Source: Flavobacterium aquidurense
GTDB taxonomy: Bacteria; Bacteroidota; Bacteroidia; Flavobacteriales; Flavobacteriaceae
DNA: 64,000 nucleotides
Reading direction: 5' to 3'
Assembly: GCF_001404985.1 (NCBI RefSeq)
Contig: NZ_JRLF01000009.1
Span: 186,001 to 250,000 of the forward strand
Under the pieces are notes generated by a model. The model searched no databases. It saw only the letters and a list, made by a program, of their open reading frames with translations, and was not told the DNA's origin. Below, in pieces: positions 1-9,624 of this stretch (positions are counted from its first letter, which is position 1; the number at the start of each line of letters is the position of its first letter). The translations under genes were made by a program, and so were the position numbers.

Positions 1-1771
1 AATCGGCAACACGTGTCGCTTTCTCTAATTCCTGATTAAATTCGTTAGCGCTTCCAGGAACTTTTACATCTTTATAAAACTCCTCACGTAAAGCAGCAAT
101 TTCTTCGATAGCTTCAGTTAAACCTTTAGCATTACGAGCCATACCTACTTTATCCCACATGATTTTTCCTAATTTCTTGTGGAAATAATCTACAGAATGA
201 GTTCCTTTATTATTGATAAATCTATCGATTTGATCTTTTACTTCTTTTTCTGCTGCTACGAATTCTGGTAAGTCTGTAGAAATTTCTCCCATTTTAATAT
301 CCGGAGCTAAGTAATCTCCAATAGTATAAGGTAATACGAAATATCCATCAGCTAAACCTTGCATCAAAGCAGAAGCTCCAAGTCTGTTTGCTCCGTGATC
401 AGAGAAGTTAGATTCTCCAATTGAGAAACATCCCGGAATTGTAGTCATTAAGTTATAATCAACCCAGGTTCCACCCATTGTGTAGTGAACTGCAGGATAA
501 ATCATCATTGGTGTTGTATACGGATCTTCGTCAACGATTTTGTAATACATCTGGAATAAGTTTCCGTATTTACTTTTCACGATTTCAGCTCCTAATTTAG
601 TTACCAAAGCCGCATCGTTAGCATCTAAACCTTTTACGAAAGCTTCTTCAGTTCCGTAACGTTTGATCGCTGCAGCAAAATCCAAGTAAACAGCTTCTCC
701 AGTTTTGTTAACACCAAAACCAGCATCACATCTTTCTTTTGCAGCACGAGATGCAACGTCACGAGGTACTAAGTTACCAAAAGCAGGATATCTTCTTTCT
801 AAGAAATAATCTCTTTCAGCTTCAGTCAAATCAGTTGCTTTTTTCTTTCCTTCACGAATTGCTTTTGCATCTTCTTGTTTTGCAGGAACCCAAATACGAC
901 CGTCATTACGTAACGATTCAGACATCAAAGTCAGTTTTGACTGGTGATCTCCTGAAACCGGAATACAAGTTGGGTGAATTTGTGTGTAACAAGGGTTTGC
1001 GAAAAACGCTCCTTTTTTATGAATTTTCCAAGCTGCTGTTGCGTTACTTCCCATAGCATTTGTTGACAAGAAAAACACGTTTCCGTATCCTCCAGAACCA
1101 ACTACTACCGCGTGAGCAGAATGTCTTTCTATTTCTCCAGTGATTAAGTTACGAGCGATAATACCTCTCGCTTTTCCGTTTACGATAACAATGTCAAGCA
1201 TTTCGTGACGGTTGTACATTTTTATTTTACCACGACCAATCTGACGGTTCATTGCAGAATAAGCTCCTAACAATAATTGTTGACCAGTTTGTCCTTGTGC
1301 GTAAAAAGTACGAGAAACCAAAGTTCCTCCAAAAGAACGGTTATCAAGTAATCCACCATATTCACGAGCCAATGGAACTCCCTGAGCCACACATTGGTCA
1401 ATAATATTAGCAGAAACTTCAGCTAAACGGTGAACGTTTGCCTCACGTGCACGGTAATCTCCTCCTTTTACAGTATCATAAAATAATCTGTAAACTGAGT
1501 CACCGTCACCTTTATAATTTTTTGCTGCATTGATACCACCTTGTGCCGCAATAGAGTGCGCACGACGAGGTGAATCCTGAAAGCAGAAAGCTTTTACGTT
1601 ATATCCCTGCTCAGCCAAAGTAGCCGCAGCTGAACCTCCAGCCAAACCTGTACCAACAATGATAATATCTAAATTACGTTTGTTAGCCGGGTTTACTAAA
1701 TTAATATGATCTTTATAATCTGTCCATTTGTCCGATATTGGGCCGTGTGGAATTTTTGAATCTAATGCCAT
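1..1771 (-). CDS. sdhA: Succinate dehydrogenase flavoprotein subunit (3' end beyond window)
   Basis: The reverse strand reads without a stop from the ATG at 1771 to the window edge, about 590 residues, so the C-terminus is missing. It is the catalytic subunit of complex II, oxidising succinate to fumarate with covalently bound FAD on the cytoplasmic side of the membrane. An FAD dinucleotide-binding motif GTGLAGG lies at about residues 40-46, and the FAD-linking histidine is in [11 protein letters not shown] (His72). Further inside are the substrate-domain motifs HPTCIP and GGTWVDYN. It begins 11 bases after sdhC stops and is co-transcribed with it; the iron-sulfur subunit sdhB is expected just outside the window. 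Family identity is certain. Confidence 0.97.
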   Translation of the reverse strand, partial: MALDSKIPHGPISDKWTDYKDHINLVNPANKRNLDIIIVGTGLAGGSAAATLAEQGYNVKAFCFQDSPRRAHSIAAQGGINAAKNYKGDGDSVYRLFYDTVKGGDYRAREANVHRLAEVSANIIDQCVAQGVPLAREYGGLLDNRSFGGTLVSRTFYAQGQTGQQLLLGAYSAMNRQIGRGKIKMYNRHEMLDIVIVNGKARGIIARNLITGEIERHSAHAVVVGSGGYGNVFFLSTNAMGSNATAAWKIHKKGAFFANPCYTQIHPTCIPVSGDHQSKLTLMSESLRNDGRIWVPAKQEDAKAIREGKKKATDLTEAERDYFLERRYPAFGNLVPRDVASRAAKERCDAGFGVNKTGEAVYLDFAAAIKRYGTEEAFVKGLDANDAALVTKLGAEIVKSKYGNLFQMYYKIVDEDPYTTPMMIYPAVHYTMGGTWVDYNLMTTIPGCFSIGESNFSDHGANRLGASALMQGLADGYFVLPYTIGDYLAPDIKMGEISTDLPEFVAAEKEVKDQIDRFINNKGTHSVDYFHKKLGKIMWDKVGMARNAKGLTEAIEEIAALREEFYKDVKVPGSANEFNQELEKATRVAD

Positions 1772-1782
1772 TATAATTTATA

Positions 1783-2448
1783 TTAATTATTGAAATGATG
1801 AAATAATGCGATAATTACGAAAAGTGCCGGTACTACAACTGCAAAACCATAACCTACTTTACTTAAAAATCTTGAATACTTATTGTGCATCCCCATTGAT
1901 TGAAGAGATGAACCGAATCCGTGCCAAAGGTGAAATCCTAATAACACAAATGATACACAATATAATCCTGTGCGAATAGGATCATGAAATTTATGAACTA
2001 ACTCTCCATAATATCTTGTAGCATCTGGCGTAGCACCTGCAATATATTTGTAGTTAACTTCAGGAAACCAAAAATCATAAAAATGCAATCCTAAGAAAGC
2101 CAAAATAACCAATCCAGAAATAATCATATTTCTAGAACTCCATGAAGCATTTGCAGCTCCATTGTATTTTGCATAATTAATTGGTCGTGCAGCGCTATTT
2201 TGAGCAGTCAGTACAAATCCCATAACGAAATGGAAAATTACTCCGATTGCCAAAACTGGTTGCATTACATATTGAATCAGCGGATTGTATCCCATAAAGT
2301 GAGAAGCTTCGTTAAAAACATCTTCACTAATAATAGAAATGAAATTTAAGGAAACATGCAGCGCTAAAAACGTGATTAAGAATATTCCCGAAAGAGCCAT
2401 AGCCACTTTCTTTAAGATGGAAGCATTCAATAGTGCAGATTGTGCCAT
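1783..2448 (-). CDS. sdhC: Succinate dehydrogenase cytochrome b subunit (b558 family)
   Basis: This 221-residue integral membrane protein anchors complex II and carries the haem and quinone site. Five hydrophobic segments are visible (about residues 14-36, 60-84, 107-127, 162-182 and 195-217), as expected for the single-anchor b558 type of Bacteroidota and Gram-positives, in which one protein replaces separate SdhC and SdhD. Candidate haem ligands are histidines within the helices (for example LALHVSLNF, IFHFVMGF, LGLHFYDF, LGFHLWHGF). It is the first gene of the sdh operon, with sdhA 11 bases downstream and a good promoter about 40 bases upstream. Confidence 0.95.
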   Translation of the reverse strand: MAQSALLNASILKKVAMALSGIFLITFLALHVSLNFISIISEDVFNEASHFMGYNPLIQYVMQPVLAIGVIFHFVMGFVLTAQNSAARPINYAKYNGAANASWSSRNMIISGLVILAFLGLHFYDFWFPEVNYKYIAGATPDATRYYGELVHKFHDPIRTGLYCVSFVLLGFHLWHGFGSSLQSMGMHNKYSRFLSKVGYGFAVVVPALFVIIALFHHFNN

Positions 2449-2481
2449 AAGTGTTTAAGTAGTTTGTTTTAAAAAATTACA

Positions 2482-2512
2482 CAAAAATAACTCAATTAAC
2501 AAAGAACTACAA
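2482..2512 (-). promoter_or_regulatory. Bacteroidota-type promoter for sdhCA(B)
   Basis: On the reverse strand, TTG (2512-2510) is followed after 20 bases by TATTTTTG (2489-2482), a full match to the Bacteroidota sigma-70 consensus TTG-N19/21-TAnnTTTG. It sits about 35 bases upstream of the sdhC ATG. Confidence 0.65.
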
Positions 2513-2745
2513 CCATTTCGCTGTTATTTATAATCATTTTAAAATAGCCTACGTATTACGTACTTTTACGTATAAAAAACATTGTATCCCAAATTATTTT
2601 ATTATAAAATTTTTTAAAAGCGTTTTTCATCCCAATTAAACGCCTTCTGCTTTCCCTAAAACTTATCATATTATTATTTTAAGTAAACTTTTAATTTATT
2701 TTCTTTAAAAGTTCTACTCTCCTTAAATTTTATAGGATTAAAAAA

Positions 2746-2775
2746 TTGTCATTCCACAACATAATTTTACCTTTA
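2746..2775 (+). promoter_or_regulatory. Probable promoter of HMG-CoA synthase gene
   Basis: TTG at 2746-2748 is followed after 19 bases by TACCTTTA (2768-2775), one mismatch from TAnnTTTG. The ATG is 18 bases further on, so the leader is short. The rest of the 345-bp divergent region (2449-2793) is AT-rich, with no further structure that I can see. Confidence 0.45.
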
Positions 2776-2793
2776 TCGGCTTAAAATTTAATA

Positions 2794-4155
2794 ATGAAAA
2801 CAGGAATTGACGCTATCTCTTTTGATGTAGCCAACATACATTTACCCATAAAAACTTTGGCAATTGCCAGAAATATTGAACCCGAAAAATTAGAAAAAGG
2901 ACTTGGATTAATAAAAATGACGCTTCCGGACGTACATCAGGATGCAGTTGTTTTTGGCGCGAACGCTTTAACAAAATTAATCCTTGACAATAATATAAAC
3001 TTAAACGAAATAAGCCGGATTTATGTTGGAACTGAAAGCGGAATCGACAGTTCTAAACCTATTAGTTCTTTCTTAATAAATTTAATGGAACAAAAATTCG
3101 GAGAAGATTCTTTATCAGAATGTGATGTTGTCGATTTTACTTTTGCTTGTATTGGCGGAGTTGATGCGTTGCAAAACTGTATTGATTTTATAAAATTAAA
3201 TCCTTCTAAAAAAGCAATTGTCGTTACGACAGATTTTGCAAAATACGACTTAAACTCAACCGGAGAATACACTCAAGGCGCCGGAGCTCTGGCAATGCTT
3301 GTGACTTCAAATCCTCGAATTATTGCTTTTGATGAAAATTGGGCAATAAGCACAAAAGGCGTTTTTGACTTTTTTAAACCATTCAGAACTATATCAAAAA
3401 GCGCCATTACCCAAAACGAAAATAACGATCCTTGGTTTGATAACTTAGAAGCCGAAATCGAGATCCACAAAGATCAACCTGTTTTTGATGGTCAATATTC
3501 GAATCAATGTTATATGGATCGTACGCGTAATGCTTACTTCTCATTCAAAAAATTAAAAAACACAACCGAAACTTTATACAAAACCTGGAACAGCATTATC
3601 ATGCATTTGCCTTATTCTTTTCAGGGACGCAGAATGTTATCTGAAATTTATGCTTTAGATCATGCTGATAAAATTATTGCAGAAAATATCGAACCTGCAG
3701 ATTATCAAACTAAAATTAAAGAAGTAGGAAAATCTGATGAGTACAGAAAATTTGTAACCGAGAAATTACAACCTGCAGAATTGGCTTCATCTTTAATAGG
3801 AAACCTTTATACAGGATCTATTTTCATGGGGTTATTATCGACTTTGGCTCATTATTATGACACAAAAAAAGAAGTTGCCGGAACCAAATTTGGATTCTTA
3901 GCTTACGGAAGCGGATCTAAATCAAAAGTTTTCGAAGGAACAATTCAACCAAACTGGCAATCGGCTTTAGCCAAAACAAAGCTTTTTGAGAATTTGGAAG
4001 AAAGCACCGAAATTGGTTTTGAAACTTATGAAAGCCTTCATAAAAAAGAACAGAAACAAAGTATTCGAACTCCAAAAAACGAATGGATTTTAGATAAAAT
4101 CGAAAAAGAAATCCCAAATTTAATTGGAGCGAGATATTATAAATGGGTTGATTAA
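2794..4155 (+). CDS. Hydroxymethylglutaryl-CoA synthase
   Basis: This enzyme condenses acetyl-CoA with acetoacetyl-CoA to HMG-CoA, the entry step of the mevalonate route to isoprenoids. The length, 453 residues, is normal. The catalytic triad can be read: Glu in VGTESGID (E81), the nucleophilic Cys in DFTFACIGGVDAL (C119) and His in IMHLPYSFQGRR (H271). The C-terminal thiolase-fold motif GSIFMGLLSTL is also present. No other mevalonate gene is in the window, so it stands alone, divergent from the sdh operon and ending at a strong hairpin. A homologous HMG-CoA synthase-like enzyme in polyketide beta-branching is the alternative, but no such cluster is nearby. Confidence 0.9.
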   Translation: MKTGIDAISFDVANIHLPIKTLAIARNIEPEKLEKGLGLIKMTLPDVHQDAVVFGANALTKLILDNNINLNEISRIYVGTESGIDSSKPISSFLINLMEQKFGEDSLSECDVVDFTFACIGGVDALQNCIDFIKLNPSKKAIVVTTDFAKYDLNSTGEYTQGAGALAMLVTSNPRIIAFDENWAISTKGVFDFFKPFRTISKSAITQNENNDPWFDNLEAEIEIHKDQPVFDGQYSNQCYMDRTRNAYFSFKKLKNTTETLYKTWNSIIMHLPYSFQGRRMLSEIYALDHADKIIAENIEPADYQTKIKEVGKSDEYRKFVTEKLQPAELASSLIGNLYTGSIFMGLLSTLAHYYDTKKEVAGTKFGFLAYGSGSKSKVFEGTIQPNWQSALAKTKLFENLEESTEIGFETYESLHKKEQKQSIRTPKNEWILDKIEKEIPNLIGARYYKWVD

Positions 4156-4180
4156 ATTAATCCCAATTTTAAATCATAAA

Positions 4181-4210
4181 AAAACCGAAGTACTTAGCTT
4201 CGGTTTTTTT
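4181..4210. terminator. Bidirectional intrinsic terminator
   Basis: AAAACCGAAG, loop TACTTAG, CTTCGGTTTT followed by more T. It lies between two convergent genes and can serve both strands. Confidence 0.85.
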
Positions 4211-4220
4211 ATTCAGTTAA

Positions 4221-5552
4221 TTAATCTTGATTATAATGTTGCTTGATTTCTTTTAGGATTTCAAAAACAACATCATCATTTTTTTCTTTATGTCGTCTTG
4301 CCCAGAAACTATAAATCCAGACTGTATTAAGTTGCGAAGCATATTCTGCATTACTATTATCTTTCTCTGAACTTGTTTCTGCATTTTTGCTTACTAAACT
4401 CAAAACATTCTCTGATGCATAAGGTTTTATCTCATTGTAATAATAATTAGGAAACTCTTTTTGCGCACCAAAAATCATTGTTTTATAGATTTTATTCAAT
4501 CTTTCATCAGGATTTTCAGTTGCATAAATATCTTCATGAGTTTCTATTAAGGCATCTACAACTAAATTTAAATTGGAATCAAAATAAATTTTATTCGATA
4601 AAAAAGCATACAATAAAGTATTGTAACTATCAAAAGCTTCCCGAATCGCTTCAGGATTTCGCCTTATTTTTTCATCTACTTTTTTTATTTCCTCATCATA
4701 AGCGAATCCTCTTTCTATTGCAATTCGGATTGCTGTAAAGGACTGATCTTTTTCTAATGCCAAAAAACCCGACAAAAAGTTCTTAGTAAGATCCTGTGTT
4801 TTGGTATTATCATAACTCGAATCCTCAAAAAGTTCTTTGAAGTATGCGTTTATATTTACTTCCGGAAAATTCATTTCGTTAAAACCATAATAATCAGATT
4901 CTGATTCCTCACCTTCTCCTTCGCCTTCACTTTCATGTTCGACATCTGTAGCGACTTCTTCTGTTTCTGACACAGAATTTAAGGTTCCAATTATACTATC
5001 ACCACTATAAGATCGTACTGTAACCACATTTAAAACCGCTAAATACAACGAAAAAGAAAAAATGAGTATCGAAATAAACAGCATTAAAAAACCAAGAAAC
5101 TTAGTTATTTCAATAACAGAATCTTTTATTCTTAAAACCAGACTTATTATTAAACTGGCAATCATTAAAATATCTAAAGAGACAAAAAATCGATAAATAT
5201 AATCAGAACTAACAACTCCAACTTCCAATTTTAAAACGGAAGAAATAATAGAACATAGAAAAGTTAAAGCGCCAAAAATTACATTTATAAAAAAGGCATT
5301 CTTCCAAAATTTATCAATTGGCGCTTCTTTATTCACTTCATCATTTGTAGAATCAGAATGGATTACAGCCACTATCAATCTTTGAATTATAATTGAAATT
5401 GCCAATAAAATTAAAGGCGAAAAACCAATTATCAATAACTGAATCATAGGTATTAACTGGATATCATCGTTATATATTTTATTAAAGACAAAACTAAAAA
5501 CCAGCAATATTATACACTGAATTATTATAACTATTTTATAAGATTTTATCAT
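4221..5552 (-). CDS. Five-helix membrane protein with acidic linker, paralog of upstream gene
   Basis: I do not recognise a named family. The 443-residue protein has five hydrophobic segments in the first 185 residues, then a strongly acidic stretch (HESEGEGEGEESESD, about residues 205-222), then a soluble, probably helical domain of about 215 residues. The C-terminal region contains NTVWIYSFWARRHKEKNDDVVFEI near residues 405-430. The gene immediately upstream encodes a protein with the same architecture and the same YSFWARR motif, and the two overlap by four bases (ATGA), so they are translationally coupled duplicates. Function is unknown; a membrane-anchored sensor or scaffold is a guess only. 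Confidence 0.8.
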   Translation of the reverse strand: MIKSYKIVIIIQCIILLVFSFVFNKIYNDDIQLIPMIQLLIIGFSPLILLAISIIIQRLIVAVIHSDSTNDEVNKEAPIDKFWKNAFFINVIFGALTFLCSIISSVLKLEVGVVSSDYIYRFFVSLDILMIASLIISLVLRIKDSVIEITKFLGFLMLFISILIFSFSLYLAVLNVVTVRSYSGDSIIGTLNSVSETEEVATDVEHESEGEGEGEESESDYYGFNEMNFPEVNINAYFKELFEDSSYDNTKTQDLTKNFLSGFLALEKDQSFTAIRIAIERGFAYDEEIKKVDEKIRRNPEAIREAFDSYNTLLYAFLSNKIYFDSNLNLVVDALIETHEDIYATENPDERLNKIYKTMIFGAQKEFPNYYYNEIKPYASENVLSLVSKNAETSSEKDNSNAEYASQLNTVWIYSFWARRHKEKNDDVVFEILKEIKQHYNQD

Positions 5553-6832
5553 TCTTCGTCTGAGTTTGAATTTGCGTCGTATTGCTCTTTTATTTCGTTT
5601 AAGATTATAGCAATTTCTTTTATATTTCCTTCATTATTTCTTCTTGCCCAAAAACTATAAAACCACATAATATCAGCGTCTTTAAAATCTGCATTATTAG
5701 AAAATTTATAAGTCTGAAGTTTTTCGATTGTTTCTGCAGTGAAATATTTTTCAAAATCTGAATAATATTTTTCCATATTAGGTCTGGAACTACCATAAGA
5801 CTGATGCATAGCATTGTAGATTTCTTTTAATTTTTCATTTTCAGCACCAATGTCATCGTATGTCAAAAGCAACCCGTCTACAATTTTGTCAAAATTTGCC
5901 TTGCGATAAATTTCTGGTGAAATAACACTATAAATTACTGATCTGTAATTCTCGAATCCTAAATAAAGTGCATCAGGATTTTCTCTAATATTATCAATGT
6001 ATTGAACGAGATAATAATAGTCACTTTCGGTAATATGATCGTCTAAACTTCTGCCTATTAGAATTCTGACATCATAAAAATCATATTTTCCATCAAGTGC
6101 TCCCCAATCCGGAATTAAAGAATTCCAGGACGAAAGCAATTTAGACTTTTCGACCTCATAATCAACTTGTTCGTTGTCTGCTTCTACATAATCTTCTGAT
6201 GTTTCTGCGGCATCAGACGAAAGTTCTTTTTCATCTCTTCGATTGATATAATTTTCTGAGGCATTCATAAATTCACCTATAAAAACAACTTCATAAGTAA
6301 AGGATGCAGCAATTATAAAAAAACTAAAGATCAATATAAAAACTGCAAGTGTTTTATTTGATTTCCAATAAATTCCTGCTGCTAAAAAAAAGGAAGCTGT
6401 TACTAAGCTTAATATTATAATGAGTAAAGATCTTAAAACCACTAAACTATAAAATAGAGTTGGCTGATCTATTATAAATGGATTTTTTCGATATAACCCA
6501 AATGCAAAAACAGCAATGATTATTAAGAAGAAAACAGTGCAGTAAAATGCAAATTTCCAAAAGTTTTGCTGGCGAACTTTCTTTTGTATATCAGCTTCAT
6601 CTTCCGTAACATTCTCCTTTTTTATAAACACAATTAAAACAGAGACAAGAAAACAAACGCCAAAGAAAATTAAAGGAACTGCGTGTCCATAATTAAATTC
6701 ATATGGATGAAATCCTCTTACATTAAGAAGTTTCTGCTTTCTAAAATTCATTAAAATTAAGAGACCAAGTAATAATGCGGGAATAAATTGAAGTAATATA
6801 ACGGTTTTAAAAAATTTGGTTTTTTTGTCCAT
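5549..6832 (-). CDS. Five-helix membrane protein with acidic linker, first gene of the pair
   Basis: This 427-residue protein has five predicted membrane helices in the first 195 residues, an acidic linker (DAAETSEDYVEADNEQVDYEVE, about 210-232) and a C-terminal soluble domain with MWFYSFWARRNNEGN near the end. It matches its downstream neighbour in domain order and in short motifs, but the sequences have diverged, so the duplication is old or the family fast-evolving. The start at 6832 is the only ATG ahead of the first helix. No promoter was clear in the AT-rich upstream region. Family and function are not recognised. Confidence 0.8.
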   Translation of the reverse strand: MDKKTKFFKTVILLQFIPALLLGLLILMNFRKQKLLNVRGFHPYEFNYGHAVPLIFFGVCFLVSVLIVFIKKENVTEDEADIQKKVRQQNFWKFAFYCTVFFLIIIAVFAFGLYRKNPFIIDQPTLFYSLVVLRSLLIIILSLVTASFFLAAGIYWKSNKTLAVFILIFSFFIIAASFTYEVVFIGEFMNASENYINRRDEKELSSDAAETSEDYVEADNEQVDYEVEKSKLLSSWNSLIPDWGALDGKYDFYDVRILIGRSLDDHITESDYYYLVQYIDNIRENPDALYLGFENYRSVIYSVISPEIYRKANFDKIVDGLLLTYDDIGAENEKLKEIYNAMHQSYGSSRPNMEKYYSDFEKYFTAETIEKLQTYKFSNNADFKDADIMWFYSFWARRNNEGNIKEIAIILNEIKEQYDANSNSDEE

Positions 6833-7007
6833 AATAAGGATTAGTGGTTGTGTAGGAATTTGCCCAAAACTATTAAAAAAATTTTAACATTTAGGTTTGA
6901 AATTCATTTTTTGAAAGAAAAATAAATTAAATTTTAACTTTAAATATATTACAACTATAACACTCTGACTTGCAACAATTTCAACTATTTGCCTTTAATC
7001 AAATAAA

Positions 7008-7036
7008 AAAACCGAAACTATAATTGCTTCGGTTTG
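7008..7036 (-). terminator. Intrinsic terminator after the 59-residue gene
   Basis: AAACCGAA and TTCGGTTT pair across an 11-base loop, with an A-run on the plus strand (T-run on the minus transcript). It follows the small gene at 7057-7236 and uses the same ACCGAA/TTCGGT stem as the terminators near 4190 and 12950. Confidence 0.7.
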
Positions 7037-7056
7037 GCTTTTAAATTTAAAATTAT

Positions 7057-7236
7057 TTAATCCTTTTTATGTTGTTCCGTATAATTTTGATCTCCTTTAA
7101 TGGCTTGATCGTGAACATTCATTCCGTTTGACATTCCTAACATAAAGGCTGTTATTATTACCACCATTTTTCTTTTTATCCAATGAAGCGGTCGTTTAGA
7201 TTGTACTAAACGTGTTTTATTATTGTGTTTATACAT
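7057..7236 (-). CDS. Small membrane protein, 59 residues
   Basis: The ORF runs ATG to TAA and encodes a basic N-terminus (MYKHNNKTRLVQSKRPLHW), a short hydrophobic stretch (about residues 24-36, MVVIITAFMLGMS) and a hydrophilic tail (HDQAIKGDQNYTEQHKKD). Its composition, the non-random amino-acid use and the terminator 20 bases downstream support a real gene. The topology suggests an inner-membrane single-pass protein. I do not recognise a family. Confidence 0.55.
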   Translation of the reverse strand: MYKHNNKTRLVQSKRPLHWIKRKMVVIITAFMLGMSNGMNVHDQAIKGDQNYTEQHKKD

Positions 7237-7498
7237 TTTGAAAATGATAAATGATTAGACATTATTGTATCATTTTATGCCGTAAAAAGCATAAATACTT
7301 AGAAAAGAAATTCTCTAAGCGATGTATAAACTTTTGTAGAAATTGTTTGAAGTTATCATTTCATTCATGAATACAAATTGTCTCATAAATGAATGTATGT
7401 TTTGATAAAGAAGTTTTTGCAGTTTATGAATAGTTCGAACCTCAAGATTACAAACATCTTTAAGCTGAAGATAAAGTACAGGAATTAAAAATACCGTT

Positions 7499-7684
7499 TT
7501 AAAAAAAAAATTTTGAATAACTAAAGATGAAACGAGAGTTTCTAAAATCTAATTCTCTCCTTAAAATAACACAGGAAGATTGATAATAATCTGCCGATTT
7601 TGTTTGAAAATCTACTGTACCGTCATTTGCAATCACGACAAAAGCCAGAAAGAGCGAAAGCAGATATTTAATACAGTTTTTCAA
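7499..7684 (-). CDS. Possible small exported protein, 61 residues
   Basis: The first 20 residues (MKNCIKYLLSLFLAFVVIAN) look like a signal peptide or membrane anchor; the remainder (DGTVDFQTKSADYYQSSC...) is polar. There is no recognisable domain and the last 15 residues run into low-complexity A/T DNA. It lies 15 bases downstream of the acetyltransferase gene on the same strand. It may be a true small secreted protein or a decayed one. The 260 bases between this ORF and the 59-residue gene hold nothing else I can support. Confidence 0.35.
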   Translation of the reverse strand: MKNCIKYLLSLFLAFVVIANDGTVDFQTKSADYYQSSCVILRRELDFRNSRFIFSYSKFFF

Positions 7685-7698
7685 TTTAGTTTGATTTA

Positions 7699-8148
7699 TT
7701 ATAATTTCATTTCCATGATGGGCATAAACCTATTTTTTATTGAAGTTTCGAATTCTCCAATTTTCACAAATCCCATTTTAGAATAAAATGCTTCAGCATT
7801 TGGTTCTGAGTCGAGCGTTATTATTTGAATTTGAGCTTCTTTCATTCGGTTTAAAAAATCCAGAAGCAGGAATTTTCCAAATCCTTTACCAATATATTCC
7901 GGCAAGATAAATAAATTATCCATTTTGACATGCTTTTGACCTTCAAAAATGTAAGAATAATAACCTATAACTACATTCTCCTTTATTAATTTGAATACTT
8001 TATTATCTCTAATATAATCCTGAGTAATCGTTAAATTTTGATTCCATTTTAGAATTTGTTCTACCGAATATCCCCAATAAGCTTTTGACTTTTTGGTTAT
8101 ATCAGTTAGAATTTCGTTATCAGATGTTGTTGCTTTTTCTATCGTCAT
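7699..8148 (-). CDS. GNAT-family N-acetyltransferase
   Basis: This 149-residue protein shows the GNAT fold: acetyl-CoA-binding motif A is DNLFILPEYIGKGFGKFLL (about residues 77-95, with the pyrophosphate loop Y-I-G-K-G-F-G), and motif B is in LDSEPNAEAFYSKMGFVKIGE (about 115-136), a hallmark of the family. It would transfer an acetyl group from acetyl-CoA to an amine; the substrate cannot be told from sequence. It is a single gene with its own start and no clear operon partner except the small ORF just downstream. Confidence 0.88.
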   Translation of the reverse strand: MTIEKATTSDNEILTDITKKSKAYWGYSVEQILKWNQNLTITQDYIRDNKVFKLIKENVVIGYYSYIFEGQKHVKMDNLFILPEYIGKGFGKFLLLDFLNRMKEAQIQIITLDSEPNAEAFYSKMGFVKIGEFETSIKNRFMPIMEMKL

Positions 8149-8222
8149 TTTTATATTAAATCATAACGAAGATAATAATTTATAAAGTCGTTAATCTACT
8201 AAAAAGCTACTTTCCAGTTGAT

Positions 8223-8783
8223 TTAGAGATTATTTATTTCAAGATTTTCATTTCTATACAGCAATAAACCCAATCCCGAAGCAAAAATAAAGCAACTCAA
8301 TAACATATAAACTCCGTTTTTTAATATAAAAAACGAAAAACCAATTGCTGGCGCACTTAGAACAATCATTAAAACAATTACAAAATGAGTTTTAATAAAA
8401 TTCAACGCATGCGCTGATAATCCGATAAAAAGCAAAGAAGGTCCAACAATAATAAAAGGATATAAAATTGATGGCGTACTACTTATTTGGTTACTTAATG
8501 CTTCTCTAGCAAGCTCGTTATTGCCAAAACTCCACATTATAAAATCGATTGTACAAAGACCAATATGCGCAAAAACACCTAAAGTTGTTAGAATTGAAGC
8601 TATAGAATTTAATCGGTTTTTAGGAAACACATCATTAAAGGATAATAAAAAACAAGCACCAATAAGATTGAACCAATGTGCAAAATCTATTGGTTGCTGA
8701 AAGCTGGGTAAAAGCTTAGAAAATAATAAATAACTGGTAAAGAAAAAAAGCAACCCGAGAAGGCAAAAATGTTTCGTTTTCAT
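8223..8783 (-). CDS. Multi-helix integral membrane protein, unknown
   Basis: The 186-residue protein has about six hydrophobic segments (near residues 7-25, 36-50, 62-85, 107-127, 132-150 and 155-176) with short polar loops, and no motif that I recognise. It follows the LytTR gene on the same strand after a 100-base gap and may share its transcript, so a membrane sensor partner or a regulated target is possible; that is inference from position alone. Confidence 0.65.
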   Translation of the reverse strand: MKTKHFCLLGLLFFFTSYLLFSKLLPSFQQPIDFAHWFNLIGACFLLSFNDVFPKNRLNSIASILTTLGVFAHIGLCTIDFIMWSFGNNELAREALSNQISSTPSILYPFIIVGPSLLFIGLSAHALNFIKTHFVIVLMIVLSAPAIGFSFFILKNGVYMLLSCFIFASGLGLLLYRNENLEINNL

Positions 8784-8883
8784 AATTAATTTTTAAAATT
8801 GATGAACAAAACTACTCTCAGAATCTTTCTTAAAGACCTAATTTATTGACTTTGGTACGAAAGTATCGATTTTAGGTACGAAA

Positions 8884-9624
8884 TTATAAGGCCAATAAAG
8901 CTTCTTTATAATTTTTAGAAACCGGAAGTTCTATTTGCGTTAGAATAATAGTATTTTGATTTCTCCAGGACTTAAAATGTATTGGATTTATTAAATGCGA
9001 ACGATGTATTTGAACTAAAAATCCAAAATCGTCCTGAACTTTTTTGAGCGAAGTCCGAATAAGTTTTGATGTGAGTTTGCCGCTTTCTACATAAAAAATC
9101 TCAACATAATTTTGAGCATTAGAAATGCAAACCAAATCTTCTTGTTTAATTTTTAAAACATCTAATTTATTTTCTCCTCTAAAAGTTAAAATATCCTCTT
9201 GTACAGGAATCAGCTTGAGTAAATATCTTCTCGCCAGAATAATTACAGGAGTTAAGATCAAAGCAACTTTTATAAATATGATGATAAAAAACGCTGTAAA
9301 ACTATATCCTCCGTTTAAAATTGGACTTTTATAATAGGTATAAACCGCAATTAAATAAATTAGATAAAAGAATATTAAACTAATTGCTTCAAACTTTAAA
9401 TTCCATATTGAGATTTTTTCATAAACTCTTTTTTGAACAACGGCAAGAATACCATAACACAAAAATGCCATAGAACTAAAGCCAATACTCATAAAAAACC
9501 AGGACCTGAAATCTAAAGTTCCGTCATCGAAAGGTTTTATTACAAAAGCAAAAACAAAAATCCATAACGCAATACCTAAACCTATTATTAGATTGTGTTT
9601 TATGGATATGTTTAGTTGTTTCAT
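8884..9624 (-). CDS. LytTR-family transcriptional regulator with membrane N-terminus
   Basis: The 246-residue protein begins with four hydrophobic segments (about 14-32, 41-62, 77-97 and 108-134) and ends with a LytTR DNA-binding domain (about 150-244). The LytTR signatures are the helix ENKLDVLKIKQEDLVCISNAQNYVEI and the block FLVQIHRSHLINPIHFKSW. A membrane-integral, one-component LytTR architecture is common in Bacteroidota and contrasts with LytR/AgrA response regulators, which have a receiver domain; none is present here. It points away from the double-glycine peptide gene 295 bases away, so control of that gene is possible but unproven. Confidence 0.85.
   Translation of the reverse strand: MKQLNISIKHNLIIGLGIALWIFVFAFVIKPFDDGTLDFRSWFFMSIGFSSMAFLCYGILAVVQKRVYEKISIWNLKFEAISLIFFYLIYLIAVYTYYKSPILNGGYSFTAFFIIIFIKVALILTPVIILARRYLLKLIPVQEDILTFRGENKLDVLKIKQEDLVCISNAQNYVEIFYVESGKLTSKLIRTSLKKVQDDFGFLVQIHRSHLINPIHFKSWRNQNTIILTQIELPVSKNYKEALLAL

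Noticed and set aside
739..1056. Plus-strand ORF across the sdhA gene
   Set aside because: It is the antisense shadow of sdhA; Leu/His-rich, with no protein-like pattern.
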